A stretch of DNA of 64,000 nucleotides, taken from positions 62,001 through 126,000 of the forward strand of contig NZ_JASBRI010000020.1 in the NCBI RefSeq assembly GCF_030149515.1. Reading direction: 5' to 3'. Positions 18,510 through 27,258 of the stretch are shown here, one piece after another. Both the position numbers and the translations under genes were made by a program. Origin of the DNA: Maricaulis sp. GTDB lineage: Bacteria > Pseudomonadota > Alphaproteobacteria > Caulobacterales > Maricaulaceae. Under the pieces are notes generated by a model. The model was not told the origin of the DNA, searched no databases, and saw only the letters and a program-made list of their open reading frames with translations. Position 1 is the first letter of the stretch. Each line of letters starts with the position of its first letter.

Positions 18510-20546
18510 TCAGCCGCCGGTCAGGATGCGTACGCGCGAACGCGCCGTGCGGCCTTCGTCATCCACGGCTGTGACGGCGTAAAAGCCCGGCCCGGCGGGC
18601 ACCCAGACCGGTTCGCCCATGGCATTGGCGTCCACCCGCTCGCCATCGGCATACCAGGTCAGATCACCACGGGCCTGGGCGGACAGGATGAAGCCGCGGC
18701 CCGCCCCGTCGGCCCAGACTTCCGACCCGTCCGGCGGGAAGAGGATATGCGGTGCGGGATCGGTGCGGAAACTGGCCATTGTGTCCGGCGTCTCCGGCAG
18801 CGCTTCGCGCTCGCCGGCCCCGCGCATCGCCTCCGGATCGATTCGGGCAATACCGTCGGCCAGGCGGAACAGGAGCGGCAGCGCGCCTTCGCGCCCGGTC
18901 ACACCCTCGCGCGGAGCACCGTCGGCGCGGCCGGTCCAGACCACGATCGTGTAGTCCCCGGCCACACCCGCCGCCCAGGCGTCGCGAAAGCCGTAGGACG
19001 TGCCGGTCTTGAAGGCGATGTCGGGCGCACCCCGGGCCAGTGCGGCCGGCATGCGCCCGCCCGGATGCGGCGCCCGGCGCAGGATATCCAGGATTTCTCC
19101 GGCCGACTCGGCCCCGATCACGCTGTGCCCGGCCCCGGCAGCCGTCTCGTCCCCGAACCAGCGCAGCGGCCGGGCCACACCGCCATCGCCCAGCGCCGCA
19201 TAGAGCACGGCCAGCTGGCGCACGCTCAGCCCTGCCCCGCCCAGCGCCACGGCCAGGCCGCTGTCCTCGCCGGCCCCGCGCGGACGTTCCGGACGCGCAC
19301 CGGCGAAGGAGAGTGCCGCATTGAACCGCCGCGCCCCGACCCCGTCCAGCGCGGTCACGGCGGGTACGTTGAGGGAGTGCTGCAGGGCTTCGGCACTGGT
19401 CACATCGCCGCGGAAACGGCGGTCGAAATTGTCCGGCCGATAACCGGCGAAACGCCGGGGCAGATCCGCGATACGCGTGCCGCCGGCGGCCAGCCCGTCA
19501 TCGAAGGCCATGCCATAGATGAAGGGTTTCAGGGTCGAGCCCGGCGAACGCGAGCGGTCGGTCAAATCGATCCAGCCGCCCGGCCGGTCCCGGCTGGCCG
19601 AACCGGCCAGGGCCCGGACGGCCCGGCTGTCCGTCTCGACCAGGATCGCTGCGAACTGGACCGGTTCCGGTGTCTCGGAGGCCGCAAGGGACAGCTCCTC
19701 CTGCAGCATGCGCTGCAGCGTGATGTCCAGTGTCGAAACGATCTCGGCGGTGCCGGGCCGCGCCGCGCGCAGCGTATCGGCGGCGTGCCAGGCATCGGAG
19801 GGAAAGGCACCGCGCCCCGGTGCCGGATCGAGCGCAGCGTCGGCTGCAGCCGAGGGCCGGGCCAGGCCGACCTCGGCCAGGCGATCGAGCACGCGCCCCC
19901 GCGCCAGTACGGCATTGTCCGGGTGCCGGTCCGGGCGCCGGGCTTCGGGCGATTGCGGCAGGGCCAGCAAGAGCGCGATCTGTTCGACGGTCAGCGTGTC
20001 GGGTTCGCGCCCGAAATAGGCCCAGCTGGCCGCCCGCACACCCTCCAGATTGCCGCCATAGGGTGCCAGGGTGAGATAGTATTCCAGGATTTCCCGCTTG
20101 GAATGACGCAGTTCGATCTGCAGGGCGCGCAGCATCTGGACCAGTTTCGCGCCGATCGTACGCTCGCGCGGCTCGATCAGGCGGGCCAGCTGCATGGACA
20201 GGGTGGACCCGCCGGAGACGATTCGTCCGGCAGCCAGGCTGTCACGGGCAGCGCGGAAGAGTGCCAGCGGGTCCACGCCCCAGTGCGACCAGAACCGGTG
20301 GTCCTCATAGGCCAGCAGCGCCTCGACAAAATCCGGGTCGAGGGAATCGAGATCGGCGGCCAGGCGCCAGCGTCCGTCAGCCACGGGATAGGCGCGCAGG
20401 ACCTGGCCATTGCGGTCGCGCACGACGGTGGACACCTCGTGCACCGCCTCCAGGGGCGGCGGCAGGTGCCGGTCCAGTGCCAGAAGGCCGACCAGCAAGC
20501 CCAGCCCGGCCACGACCCCCCAGTATATGCGGTGCAGCCCCAGCAT
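18510..20546 (-). CDS. pbpC: Penicillin-binding protein 1C
   Basis: A 678-aa bifunctional peptidoglycan synthase-like protein held in the inner membrane by one N-terminal helix (IYWGVVAGLGLLVGLLALD). The glycosyltransferase domain has its catalytic Glu in LLAYEDHRFWSHWGVDP and GGSTLSMQLAR; the transpeptidase domain has the serine motif PGSTLKPF (about residue 335) and KTGTSYGFRDAW. The last 90 residues form the C-terminal domain typical of PBP1C. It begins 3 bp after the alpha-2-macroglobulin gene, the conserved pbpC-yfhM pairing, so the two surely share a transcript. PBP1C is thought to help repair the wall. Confidence 0.95.
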   Translation of the reverse strand: MLGLHRIYWGVVAGLGLLVGLLALDRHLPPPLEAVHEVSTVVRDRNGQVLRAYPVADGRWRLAADLDSLDPDFVEALLAYEDHRFWSHWGVDPLALFRAARDSLAAGRIVSGGSTLSMQLARLIEPRERTIGAKLVQMLRALQIELRHSKREILEYYLTLAPYGGNLEGVRAASWAYFGREPDTLTVEQIALLLALPQSPEARRPDRHPDNAVLARGRVLDRLAEVGLARPSAAADAALDPAPGRGAFPSDAWHAADTLRAARPGTAEIVSTLDITLQRMLQEELSLAASETPEPVQFAAILVETDSRAVRALAGSASRDRPGGWIDLTDRSRSPGSTLKPFIYGMAFDDGLAAGGTRIADLPRRFAGYRPDNFDRRFRGDVTSAEALQHSLNVPAVTALDGVGARRFNAALSFAGARPERPRGAGEDSGLAVALGGAGLSVRQLAVLYAALGDGGVARPLRWFGDETAAGAGHSVIGAESAGEILDILRRAPHPGGRMPAALARGAPDIAFKTGTSYGFRDAWAAGVAGDYTIVVWTGRADGAPREGVTGREGALPLLFRLADGIARIDPEAMRGAGEREALPETPDTMASFRTDPAPHILFPPDGSEVWADGAGRGFILSAQARGDLTWYADGERVDANAMGEPVWVPAGPGFYAVTAVDDEGRTARSRVRILTGG

Positions 20547-20549
20547 GCC

Positions 20550-23500
20550 CTAGCCTCGCGGCGCGATCACCACCCGGCCCGTCGTCGAACGTGCGAAGGT
20601 GTCGGCCCGGTACATGTCTTCCACCACCGCGCCCGGCAGGGTGTACCGGCCCGGCGTCACCGCGCGGACGACATAGGCCAGGCGTTCGGGCCGGCGGTTG
20701 CGCAGGTCGATGGCCGCGACGAAACGGTCGTCGCGCGCTTCCGCCACCCGCGGCGTATCGATCCGGCCCAGCCAGGAATAGATGCCGTCGCGGCCCGCCT
20801 CCTCCGGCCTTACCACCGCCTCGATCTCGAAGCCCGGCGGCAGCAGGTCCTCGACAATGGCGGGGATCAGGCGTTCCTCGCGCGGCGCCACGGTAAGATC
20901 GACGATCAGCCGGTCGCCCTGCACCAGGCTGTCCAGATCCACCGGCGAGCCGTCGAGCCGGCGCACGCGCTTCTGGATGACCAGGCCCTCGACCGCCATG
21001 CCCGGCGCCTCGACCGTCTCGCCGCGGGCGATCTGGGTGACCCAGACAGGATTGTCGCCGGCAATGCGGAACTCCGCCCCGTCCTCAAGCAGGGCCTCGT
21101 CCAGCTCGTAACGGTTTGCACCGGGGGCGGGCACATTGGCCGGCGCCTCGACGCGCATGTCCGCATCGCCGGAAAGCGCTTCGGCGGCCAGCAGGAGGAA
21201 GGCCTTCTCCTGGGTGTTCAGACGGGCCGGTTCGGGCAGGTCCTGCACAACCCGTTCGGCCAGGCGCACGACGCGGCCGGTCTCGCCCGCCTCGGCGGCC
21301 AGGGCGAGCACGCCGGCGAGGTCGCGGCGCGGCGACTGGTAGTAATTGCCCGGATTCTCGAAACCGAGCGCCGCCTCGGCGGCATCGAAGGCACTGACGG
21401 AGCGCGCACGGTCGCCGATCAGGTAGAGCGCCGCACCGATCTGGGCGAGGGCCAGCGGGCTGTCGATCGCCTCGAGACGCTGGTCGTGCATGTAGCGCAG
21501 GCGCGAGCGGTCGACCCGTCCGGCCCGGGCCAGCACGTAGAGCGCATAGGCCGCCGACCGGTCCGCCAGGCGTTCCGGCGTGTCGGTCTGGCCCCGCCAG
21601 CGATAGATTTCGGTGTCGTACCCCCCGGCCCGCCACATCTCGCCCGAGGCGATGTGTTCCAGCGCCCCGTAGGCGCGGTCCAGCGCCGCTTCGGGCACGG
21701 TGTAGCCGGCCTCGTGCGCCCGGGCGAGGAAATCGACGGCATAGGCGCCGATCCAGGGCCGCGCGCCGCGATCGCCGATACGCCACAAACCGATCACGCC
21801 GTCGCTGGCCTGGCGGTTGAGGATGGTTCCGATGGCCTCCTGCACGATGGCGCGGGAGCCGGGAATGGCCTCTTCGCCCACCTCGGCCGCAAGCGGACCG
21901 GCATAGACAAGCGGCAGCGCCCGGCTGGTGATCTGTTCGGTACAGCCATAGGGATAACGGCTCAGGGATTCCAGTAGCGCCGCCTCGTCCAGCGGGGTCG
22001 GCGAGAAGCTCACCGACACGGTCGAGGTTCCGGGCAGATAGGCCGCCAGCGCCTCGCTGGACAGGCGCCAGCTGTCACCGGGCATGACGCGGCCCCGGGT
22101 GACCTGCGAAGAGGCCAGCCAGGCCTGCCGCACCTCGATCGGATAGCTGCGGGACACCGCAAAGTCTCCCGGCCCCTCGACAGACAGGCCGGCCGCGCCG
22201 ATACCGGTATCCGTGCCCGACATCTCATAACGCCGGTCGATGCGCTGCCCGCTGGCCAGCTGCAGCGTGTCGCCGGCCGACATGGACACAGGGTCCCGTG
22301 CCGACAGCGTCGCCGAGTAGGTCCCTGCCGCTCCGTCGACATTGTCGATGGTCAGCGTGGCGGTGGAGATATCCCCTGGCGCCAGGAAGCGCGGCAGGAT
22401 GAGTTCGGCCGGCACATCGTCGCGTACGGTCAGCGGCCGGGCCGCCTGCCCCACGGCCCGGCCCGTCCAGGCCACGGCCATCAGCCGGAGCTCGCCGTTG
22501 AAGTCGGGCACGTCGAACGTCACCGTTGCGCGGCCATTGCGGCCCACCTCGACCGGGCCGGAGAACAGGGCGACCGTCCGGGTCGGCACCACTGTGAGCC
22601 CCGCCCCGCCGATCTGGTCGCCGCCCTGGCGTACCGGCGCTGCGGCCCCCTGGTTGGGATCGAGCAGGCGTCCGTAATCGTCGTACAGATCGACATCCAG
22701 TGCCGCCTTGCCGAAATACCAGTTCTGCGGATCGGGCGAGGCGAAACGCGTCAGGGCGAGAATGCCTTCGTCGACGGCCGCCACCGAGACATAGGCGCCG
22801 GAGCGGACCGGTCCGTCGATCTGGAGTTCCAGGGATACGGTCTGGCGCGGATGGATCCGTTCCGGCGCATTGAAATCAATGGTCAGCGTGCGCTCCGCCG
22901 TGTCCACGGGCAGGTGTGCGACGCCGACGGCCCGGCGCGGCGCCGGCCGGTCAACGGGATGGCGCGGCGTGTAGACGGTGACCATGGCATAGGCGCCCGC
23001 TCCCCAGTCCTCGGTCACGCGGAAGGAGAGTTCGGCCCCGCCCTCCGGCACGCTGACGGTCCGGGTTTCCAGAACCCGGTCACTGGCAATCACCACTTCA
23101 GCCTCGCCCGGATAGGGCGGCAGGATGGCAAGGGTCGCACTGTCGCCCACAGCGACCGGCGCGTCGGGAACCGACACGGTAACGCGGTCCGGTGCCGTCT
23201 CGCCGCTTTCCGCCGATCCGCCCCAGCCGACATAGAAGGCCGAACTGGCCGACATGCCGCTCGCCGCATGCTCGACGATCAGATGATAGCGGCCCCAGTC
23301 CAGGGCGCGCAGCGGCAGGGTTTGCGGACCCTCGCCCGACAATTCCATCACCCCGTCTTCGATGGGCACGACATGGCGCGTGCGGCGCCATTGCCAGCTT
23401 CCGCCATCGGCGCGGTACCAGTCATAATCCCAGTCGATGCGGACCAGGCGCCAGCTGACCTCGGCGGCAACGGGCATTCCCCCGGCATCCACGGCAACCA

Positions 23501-25415
23501 GGTCGAAGGCGCTTTCGCGATTGCGCTGGGCGCGGCCGTCGAATTGCGGCCTCAGACCCAGATAGAGGTCGGCGGGACGGTAGGGAATACGCACATCGTC
23601 GGCGACCGCCCGGCCGCCCGGCTCGATGGCGGAAATGACAGCCCGGATACGCAATGGCCGGGTGGCGTCCTCGCCATAGCCCCCGGCGTCGACGATCTGC
23701 ACGGCCCGCCCGGCCCCGTCGGCGACGGTGTCAGGCAGATCCATGGAACGTTCGCGGAAGCTCTGATCGTGGCGGCCGAAATCGAACCCGCCATAGGCCT
23801 CGAACGGGCCGGGATCGGTTTCGATGCGCAGCCGGCCCTCGACCGGCAGGCCGGCGCCCGGCGCGCCATAGAGGAAGCGCACATTCGCCTCGATCTCCCG
23901 CGTGCCGCCCTGCCGGATAGGCGTTTCGTCGTCGGTTTCCAGATCGAGCGCCACGCGTTGCGGCACGAAATCCTCGACGGAGAAACGGGTGGAGGCGACG
24001 ACGCCATACCCGTCCATCTCTGCCACGATACGCCATTCGCCCCGTGCGGCGGCACGCGGCAGGCTGTAGTCCCAGAACACGGTACCGGCCCGGGGCGCCG
24101 CCTCGTAGCGCGCATTCGCCGCCTCGATCCCGTTGGGGCCGTAGACGGTCAGCGTGACCGGCCGGTCGGAGATCGCCACGGCCTCCACATCGCGCACCAT
24201 GGCGCCGGCATGAACCGTTTCGCCGGGGCGGTAGATGCCCCGGTCCAGCCAGAGGAAACCGTCCGCTCCGTCCGGACGCTGGCGGCCACCGGTATTCTGG
24301 CCGGAGAGGTCGACCGGATTGCGCTGGAAATCGAGGACCGCGAAATCATTGTCCGGGCCGTAGGCGGTGAGCAGGCGCGGTGCCATCGCCCCCTCGCCAC
24401 GCGTCAGCGGTGCCGCGAAACGGGCATGGCCGTTGGCGTCGCTCGTGGCCGTACCGAGAACCTCGTTGGACCGCGCAATCAGTTCCACCCGCACGCCCGG
24501 AACCGGCTCGGCCGTTTGCAGGGATCGCACAGTAAAATCGACGCCATCGCTGCCGCGATAGGCCGTCAGGGCCAGATCCGTGATCACCAGCCAGCGCGTT
24601 GCCCTTGCCGGAGAGCGGTACTCGTCGCCGGCCTCGGCGGCATCGGTGAGGGAAATGTAGTAGGCGCCGGGCGAAAGCGTGCCGATGGCCTCGGCGATGG
24701 GGAAGACGGTGGTGACCGGCGTGTTCAGCGCGCCGGCCGTATCCATCTCGCCATTCCAGATGCGTTCGCCGACCTCGAAGGGGCGTTCATCCTCCGGCGT
24801 CCAGTTGTACTCACCCTCGGCGCCGTTATAGCCCGCCGTGATGGAGCGGAAGGCCAGCGCCCGGTCCGTGATCCGCCAGAGCTCGACCTCTACGCTGTCG
24901 ACATTCACCGTCTCGATGGCCAGGCCGTCGGCATCGCGCCGTGGCAGGATTACACCGTCGCCCGCAATGCCCACATAGGCCGGACGGTCACCGAAATCGA
25001 CCTGCACTGTCTCATCCGCCGCCAGCCCCTCGCCACCGGCAGACGGCAGGCCTTCGCGCAGGGTCAGGACCTGACCTTCGCCGAAACCCAGCCCGCCGAC
25101 GCACAGCGTCTGACCGGCCACCGAGAGCGCGACCGGCCTGTCCGGTTCGACGGCGATATAGGGCGTGTAGTCGGCGGCCGGATCGAGGGGCGCGGTGAAG
25201 ACCAGGCAGAGCCGCGGCGCATCGCCGTCGACATCGACCGTATAGCGCACGAAAACAAATTCCCCGGGGGTGTCAGGCGCAGCGCGAGGCGCATCGGCAG
25301 GCCGCGCTTCCAGGTCAGGCCCGGACGGCCCCTGCGGTCCCGTGGATTGATCCGTACAGGCAATGACCCCCGCGGCCAGGATCAGCGCCAGAATCCGGCT
25401 GCGCCAGTGCGACAT
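20550..25415 (-). CDS. Bacterial alpha-2-macroglobulin lipoprotein (YfhM type)
   Basis: A 1621-aa periplasmic protease trap. The N-terminus is a lipoprotein signal with lipobox GVIAC, followed by TDQ; Asp is not at +2, so outer-membrane sorting is possible. A long series of macroglobulin domains follows, including DGFLWLDRGIYRPGETVHAGAMVRD (the MG3/bait-side signature). The thioester motif is intact as YGCTEQ (about residue 1157), then an alpha/alpha thioester domain and a C-terminal MG10-like domain (LLPPGFEIEAVV). The thioester is used to tether proteases that cut the bait region. Partner of PBP1C directly downstream. Confidence 0.95.
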   Translation of the reverse strand: MSHWRSRILALILAAGVIACTDQSTGPQGPSGPDLEARPADAPRAAPDTPGEFVFVRYTVDVDGDAPRLCLVFTAPLDPAADYTPYIAVEPDRPVALSVAGQTLCVGGLGFGEGQVLTLREGLPSAGGEGLAADETVQVDFGDRPAYVGIAGDGVILPRRDADGLAIETVNVDSVEVELWRITDRALAFRSITAGYNGAEGEYNWTPEDERPFEVGERIWNGEMDTAGALNTPVTTVFPIAEAIGTLSPGAYYISLTDAAEAGDEYRSPARATRWLVITDLALTAYRGSDGVDFTVRSLQTAEPVPGVRVELIARSNEVLGTATSDANGHARFAAPLTRGEGAMAPRLLTAYGPDNDFAVLDFQRNPVDLSGQNTGGRQRPDGADGFLWLDRGIYRPGETVHAGAMVRDVEAVAISDRPVTLTVYGPNGIEAANARYEAAPRAGTVFWDYSLPRAAARGEWRIVAEMDGYGVVASTRFSVEDFVPQRVALDLETDDETPIRQGGTREIEANVRFLYGAPGAGLPVEGRLRIETDPGPFEAYGGFDFGRHDQSFRERSMDLPDTVADGAGRAVQIVDAGGYGEDATRPLRIRAVISAIEPGGRAVADDVRIPYRPADLYLGLRPQFDGRAQRNRESAFDLVAVDAGGMPVAAEVSWRLVRIDWDYDWYRADGGSWQWRRTRHVVPIEDGVMELSGEGPQTLPLRALDWGRYHLIVEHAASGMSASSAFYVGWGGSAESGETAPDRVTVSVPDAPVAVGDSATLAILPPYPGEAEVVIASDRVLETRTVSVPEGGAELSFRVTEDWGAGAYAMVTVYTPRHPVDRPAPRRAVGVAHLPVDTAERTLTIDFNAPERIHPRQTVSLELQIDGPVRSGAYVSVAAVDEGILALTRFASPDPQNWYFGKAALDVDLYDDYGRLLDPNQGAAAPVRQGGDQIGGAGLTVVPTRTVALFSGPVEVGRNGRATVTFDVPDFNGELRLMAVAWTGRAVGQAARPLTVRDDVPAELILPRFLAPGDISTATLTIDNVDGAAGTYSATLSARDPVSMSAGDTLQLASGQRIDRRYEMSGTDTGIGAAGLSVEGPGDFAVSRSYPIEVRQAWLASSQVTRGRVMPGDSWRLSSEALAAYLPGTSTVSVSFSPTPLDEAALLESLSRYPYGCTEQITSRALPLVYAGPLAAEVGEEAIPGSRAIVQEAIGTILNRQASDGVIGLWRIGDRGARPWIGAYAVDFLARAHEAGYTVPEAALDRAYGALEHIASGEMWRAGGYDTEIYRWRGQTDTPERLADRSAAYALYVLARAGRVDRSRLRYMHDQRLEAIDSPLALAQIGAALYLIGDRARSVSAFDAAEAALGFENPGNYYQSPRRDLAGVLALAAEAGETGRVVRLAERVVQDLPEPARLNTQEKAFLLLAAEALSGDADMRVEAPANVPAPGANRYELDEALLEDGAEFRIAGDNPVWVTQIARGETVEAPGMAVEGLVIQKRVRRLDGSPVDLDSLVQGDRLIVDLTVAPREERLIPAIVEDLLPPGFEIEAVVRPEEAGRDGIYSWLGRIDTPRVAEARDDRFVAAIDLRNRRPERLAYVVRAVTPGRYTLPGAVVEDMYRADTFARSTTGRVVIAPRG

Positions 25416-25504
25416 GGCCGACTCTCCCCTTCCAGCCGCCCAACCATAAGACGTTGTTAACGAAATAGCACTGGAGAAATGGTCGCGGACGCGAATTTTT
25501 CGTG

Positions 25505-26209
25505 TCAGTCAACCGGAATGCCGCAGATCGCCGCGATGGTGCGCCACGGCAGGGCAGCAGAAGCCAGCCCCAGAGCGGCAATGGCCAGTCCGGCGCCGAT
25601 CCGGACCCGCGCTGTCCGCGCGGCCGACATCAGCGCGGACACGCCGAAAGCCGATGCCGTAACGGCGGGAAGCGTGCCCAGACCGAAGCCCAGCATGATC
25701 GATGCACCGGTCTCCGGCCGCCCGGACAACATGACATAGAACAAGGTGGCGTAGACCATCCCGCAGGGCAGGAAACCCCAGAGAAATCCCGCCGCCAGCG
25801 GGCTGGCGAGCGAGAGGCCGAAAGGTGCGCGGATCCAGCCGAGAATGCGATGTCCGAACCGGTCGAATCCCGCCAGCGACGGCGCCCAGCCCGCCACCGA
25901 CAGGCCTATATAGACCAGCATGGCCGCCCCCGCCCAGCGCAGGAGGAGGTGCGCCTCGGACCGGTCGAAGGCGAAATAGGCCTGCGACCCCAGCGCCGCC
26001 AGCAGGCTTCCAGCCAGAACATAGGCTGCCATCCGGCCCAGCTGGGCGAGCATCAGAGCCCGGGTACGCGCCACCGCCGTGTTCCCGCCGAGTGTGACCG
26101 ACAGGCTCGCCGCGATCCCGCCACACATGCCCACACAGTGCAGGCTGGAGGCGAAACCGGCCAGAAGACCGCCTGCTATACTCAGTTCCGACAGGCCGGC
26201 TGGCGCCAT
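25505..26209 (-). CDS. TauE/DsbD-like membrane protein of the cbb3 cluster
   Basis: A 234-aa inner-membrane protein with six helices, from the sulfite exporter TauE/SafE-like (UreH/DsbD_2) family found next to cco genes. Two cysteine-containing segments mark it: LHCVGMCGGIAASLS at the N-terminal helix and GFLWGFLPCGMVYATL in the middle, each ending a helix with a GMxxG-like turn. Homologues in cco clusters are thought to take part in copper delivery or heme/redox assembly of the oxidase. It is on the same strand as ccoNOQP-GHIS, but the plus-strand DUF2189 gene lies between them; so it has its own promoter, divergent from DUF2189. Confidence 0.85.
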   Translation of the reverse strand: MAPAGLSELSIAGGLLAGFASSLHCVGMCGGIAASLSVTLGGNTAVARTRALMLAQLGRMAAYVLAGSLLAALGSQAYFAFDRSEAHLLLRWAGAAMLVYIGLSVAGWAPSLAGFDRFGHRILGWIRAPFGLSLASPLAAGFLWGFLPCGMVYATLFYVMLSGRPETGASIMLGFGLGTLPAVTASAFGVSALMSAARTARVRIGAGLAIAALGLASAALPWRTIAAICGIPVD

Positions 26210-26323
26210 TGCCGCTTCTCCTCAAAACCCGTGCTTGCCCTGTGCAAATCCACAAATAAAGTGTGGCGTAACGCCGCAAACCAGCCAAAACTGACTGGCG
26301 ACGCATAGCCCCGGGAGGACATC

Positions 26324-27091
26324 ATGGTTCAACTCAAACAGGTCCGCCGCGATGCCCCCTGGAGCTGGCTCAAGGCCGGCTGGGCCGATCTGGTGCGCGC
26401 GCCCCGCGTGGCGCTGGGCTACGGCCTGGTCTTCGTCGGCCTCGGCGTGCTCGTCGTCGCCGGCCTGCATGCCGTCGGCATGACCGCGGCCGTCCCGGTC
26501 CTGCTGAGCGGTTTCGCCCTGATCGCCCCGGCCCTGGCCATCGGCATCTATCAGGTGTCCAGGGCCTTCGAGCGAGGCGAGACGCCCCGCTTCCGGGTTG
26601 TCGTTTCGCGCTTCCCCTCGCGCCTCTCGCAGATCGGATTCCTGAGCCTGTTGCTGGTCATGCTGCTGCTCATCTGGGTGCGGATCGCGCAATTCCTGCT
26701 GGCGGCCATCGCACCGGATACGCCTTTGACACCGGGGCCCTTTCTGGAATTCGCCCTGACCGATCCGGGCGGGCTGACGCTGGTCGTGCTCGGTACGCTG
26801 GTCGGCGCGGTTCTGGCCGGGACGGCCTTTGCGATGTCGGCGCTGTCCTTTCCCATGCTGGTCGATCAGGACGTGGATGCGGTGACAGCGCTGGTGGCGA
26901 GTTTCAAGGCGGTGATCGCCCAGCCCTTCGTGATGCTGACCTGGGCCTGGCTGATCGCCTTCATGGTGGCGCTGGGATCGGTCTTCTTCCTGGTGGGACT
27001 GGCCGTCACTTTCCCCTGGATCGCCCTGGCGACCTGGCATGCCTACCGCGATTTCGCCCCGTCGCCGGAACCTTCGGCCGTCTCGGCCTGA
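26324..27091 (+). CDS. DUF2189 membrane protein
   Basis: A 255-aa integral membrane protein with about six helices matching DUF2189. The family pattern is WSWLKAGWADLVRAPRVALGYG at the N-terminus and GIYQVSRAFERGETPRF after the second helix. Members often lie near cytochrome oxidase genes. The ATG has GGGAGG at good spacing. Its 3' end runs 49 bp into the 3' end of ccoS on the other strand. Function unknown; the place between the TauE-like gene and ccoS suggests a role in the respiratory membrane. Confidence 0.85.
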   Translation: MVQLKQVRRDAPWSWLKAGWADLVRAPRVALGYGLVFVGLGVLVVAGLHAVGMTAAVPVLLSGFALIAPALAIGIYQVSRAFERGETPRFRVVVSRFPSRLSQIGFLSLLLVMLLLIWVRIAQFLLAAIAPDTPLTPGPFLEFALTDPGGLTLVVLGTLVGAVLAGTAFAMSALSFPMLVDQDVDAVTALVASFKAVIAQPFVMLTWAWLIAFMVALGSVFFLVGLAVTFPWIALATWHAYRDFAPSPEPSAVSA

Positions 27092-27258
27092 TCGCGTTCT
27101 TCCTTTGAAAGCAGGGGCTTGTCGTCGTCGATCAGAATGCGGTGCGCAGCTCCGTCCAGATCGTCGAACTGGCCGGATTTCAGGCTCCACATAAAGGCCA
27201 GAAGTCCCAGACCGCCCATGGCGATGGCAACGGGTATGAGCCAGATCAGGACCGACAT
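27043..27258 (-). CDS. ccoS: cbb3 oxidase assembly protein CcoS
   Basis: A 71-aa protein with one N-terminal membrane helix (VLIWLIPVAIAMGGLGLLAFMWSLKSGQFDDLDG). The stretch ending WSLKSGQFDDLDG is the hallmark of CcoS/FixS, needed to place heme b and copper in the oxidase. The C-terminal 30 residues are hydrophilic. It overlaps the end of ccoI by 13 bp and closes the cluster. Its last 49 bp also code, antisense, for the end of the DUF2189 protein. Confidence 0.93.
   Translation of the reverse strand: MSVLIWLIPVAIAMGGLGLLAFMWSLKSGQFDDLDGAAHRILIDDDKPLLSKEERDQAETAEGSGDGAKSR

Noticed and set aside
17796-21977. 1393-aa plus-strand ORF
   Set aside because: It lies antisense to the peptidase, pbpC and alpha-2-macroglobulin genes, which have full domain signatures. 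Long antisense ORFs are common in GC-rich DNA.
26235-26247. TTGC-N5-GCAA dyad upstream of the TauE-like and DUF2189 genes, considered as an FNR/FixK box
   Set aside because: Spacing between TTG and CAA is 7, not 8, and the inner bases do not match TTGAT-N4-ATCAA.
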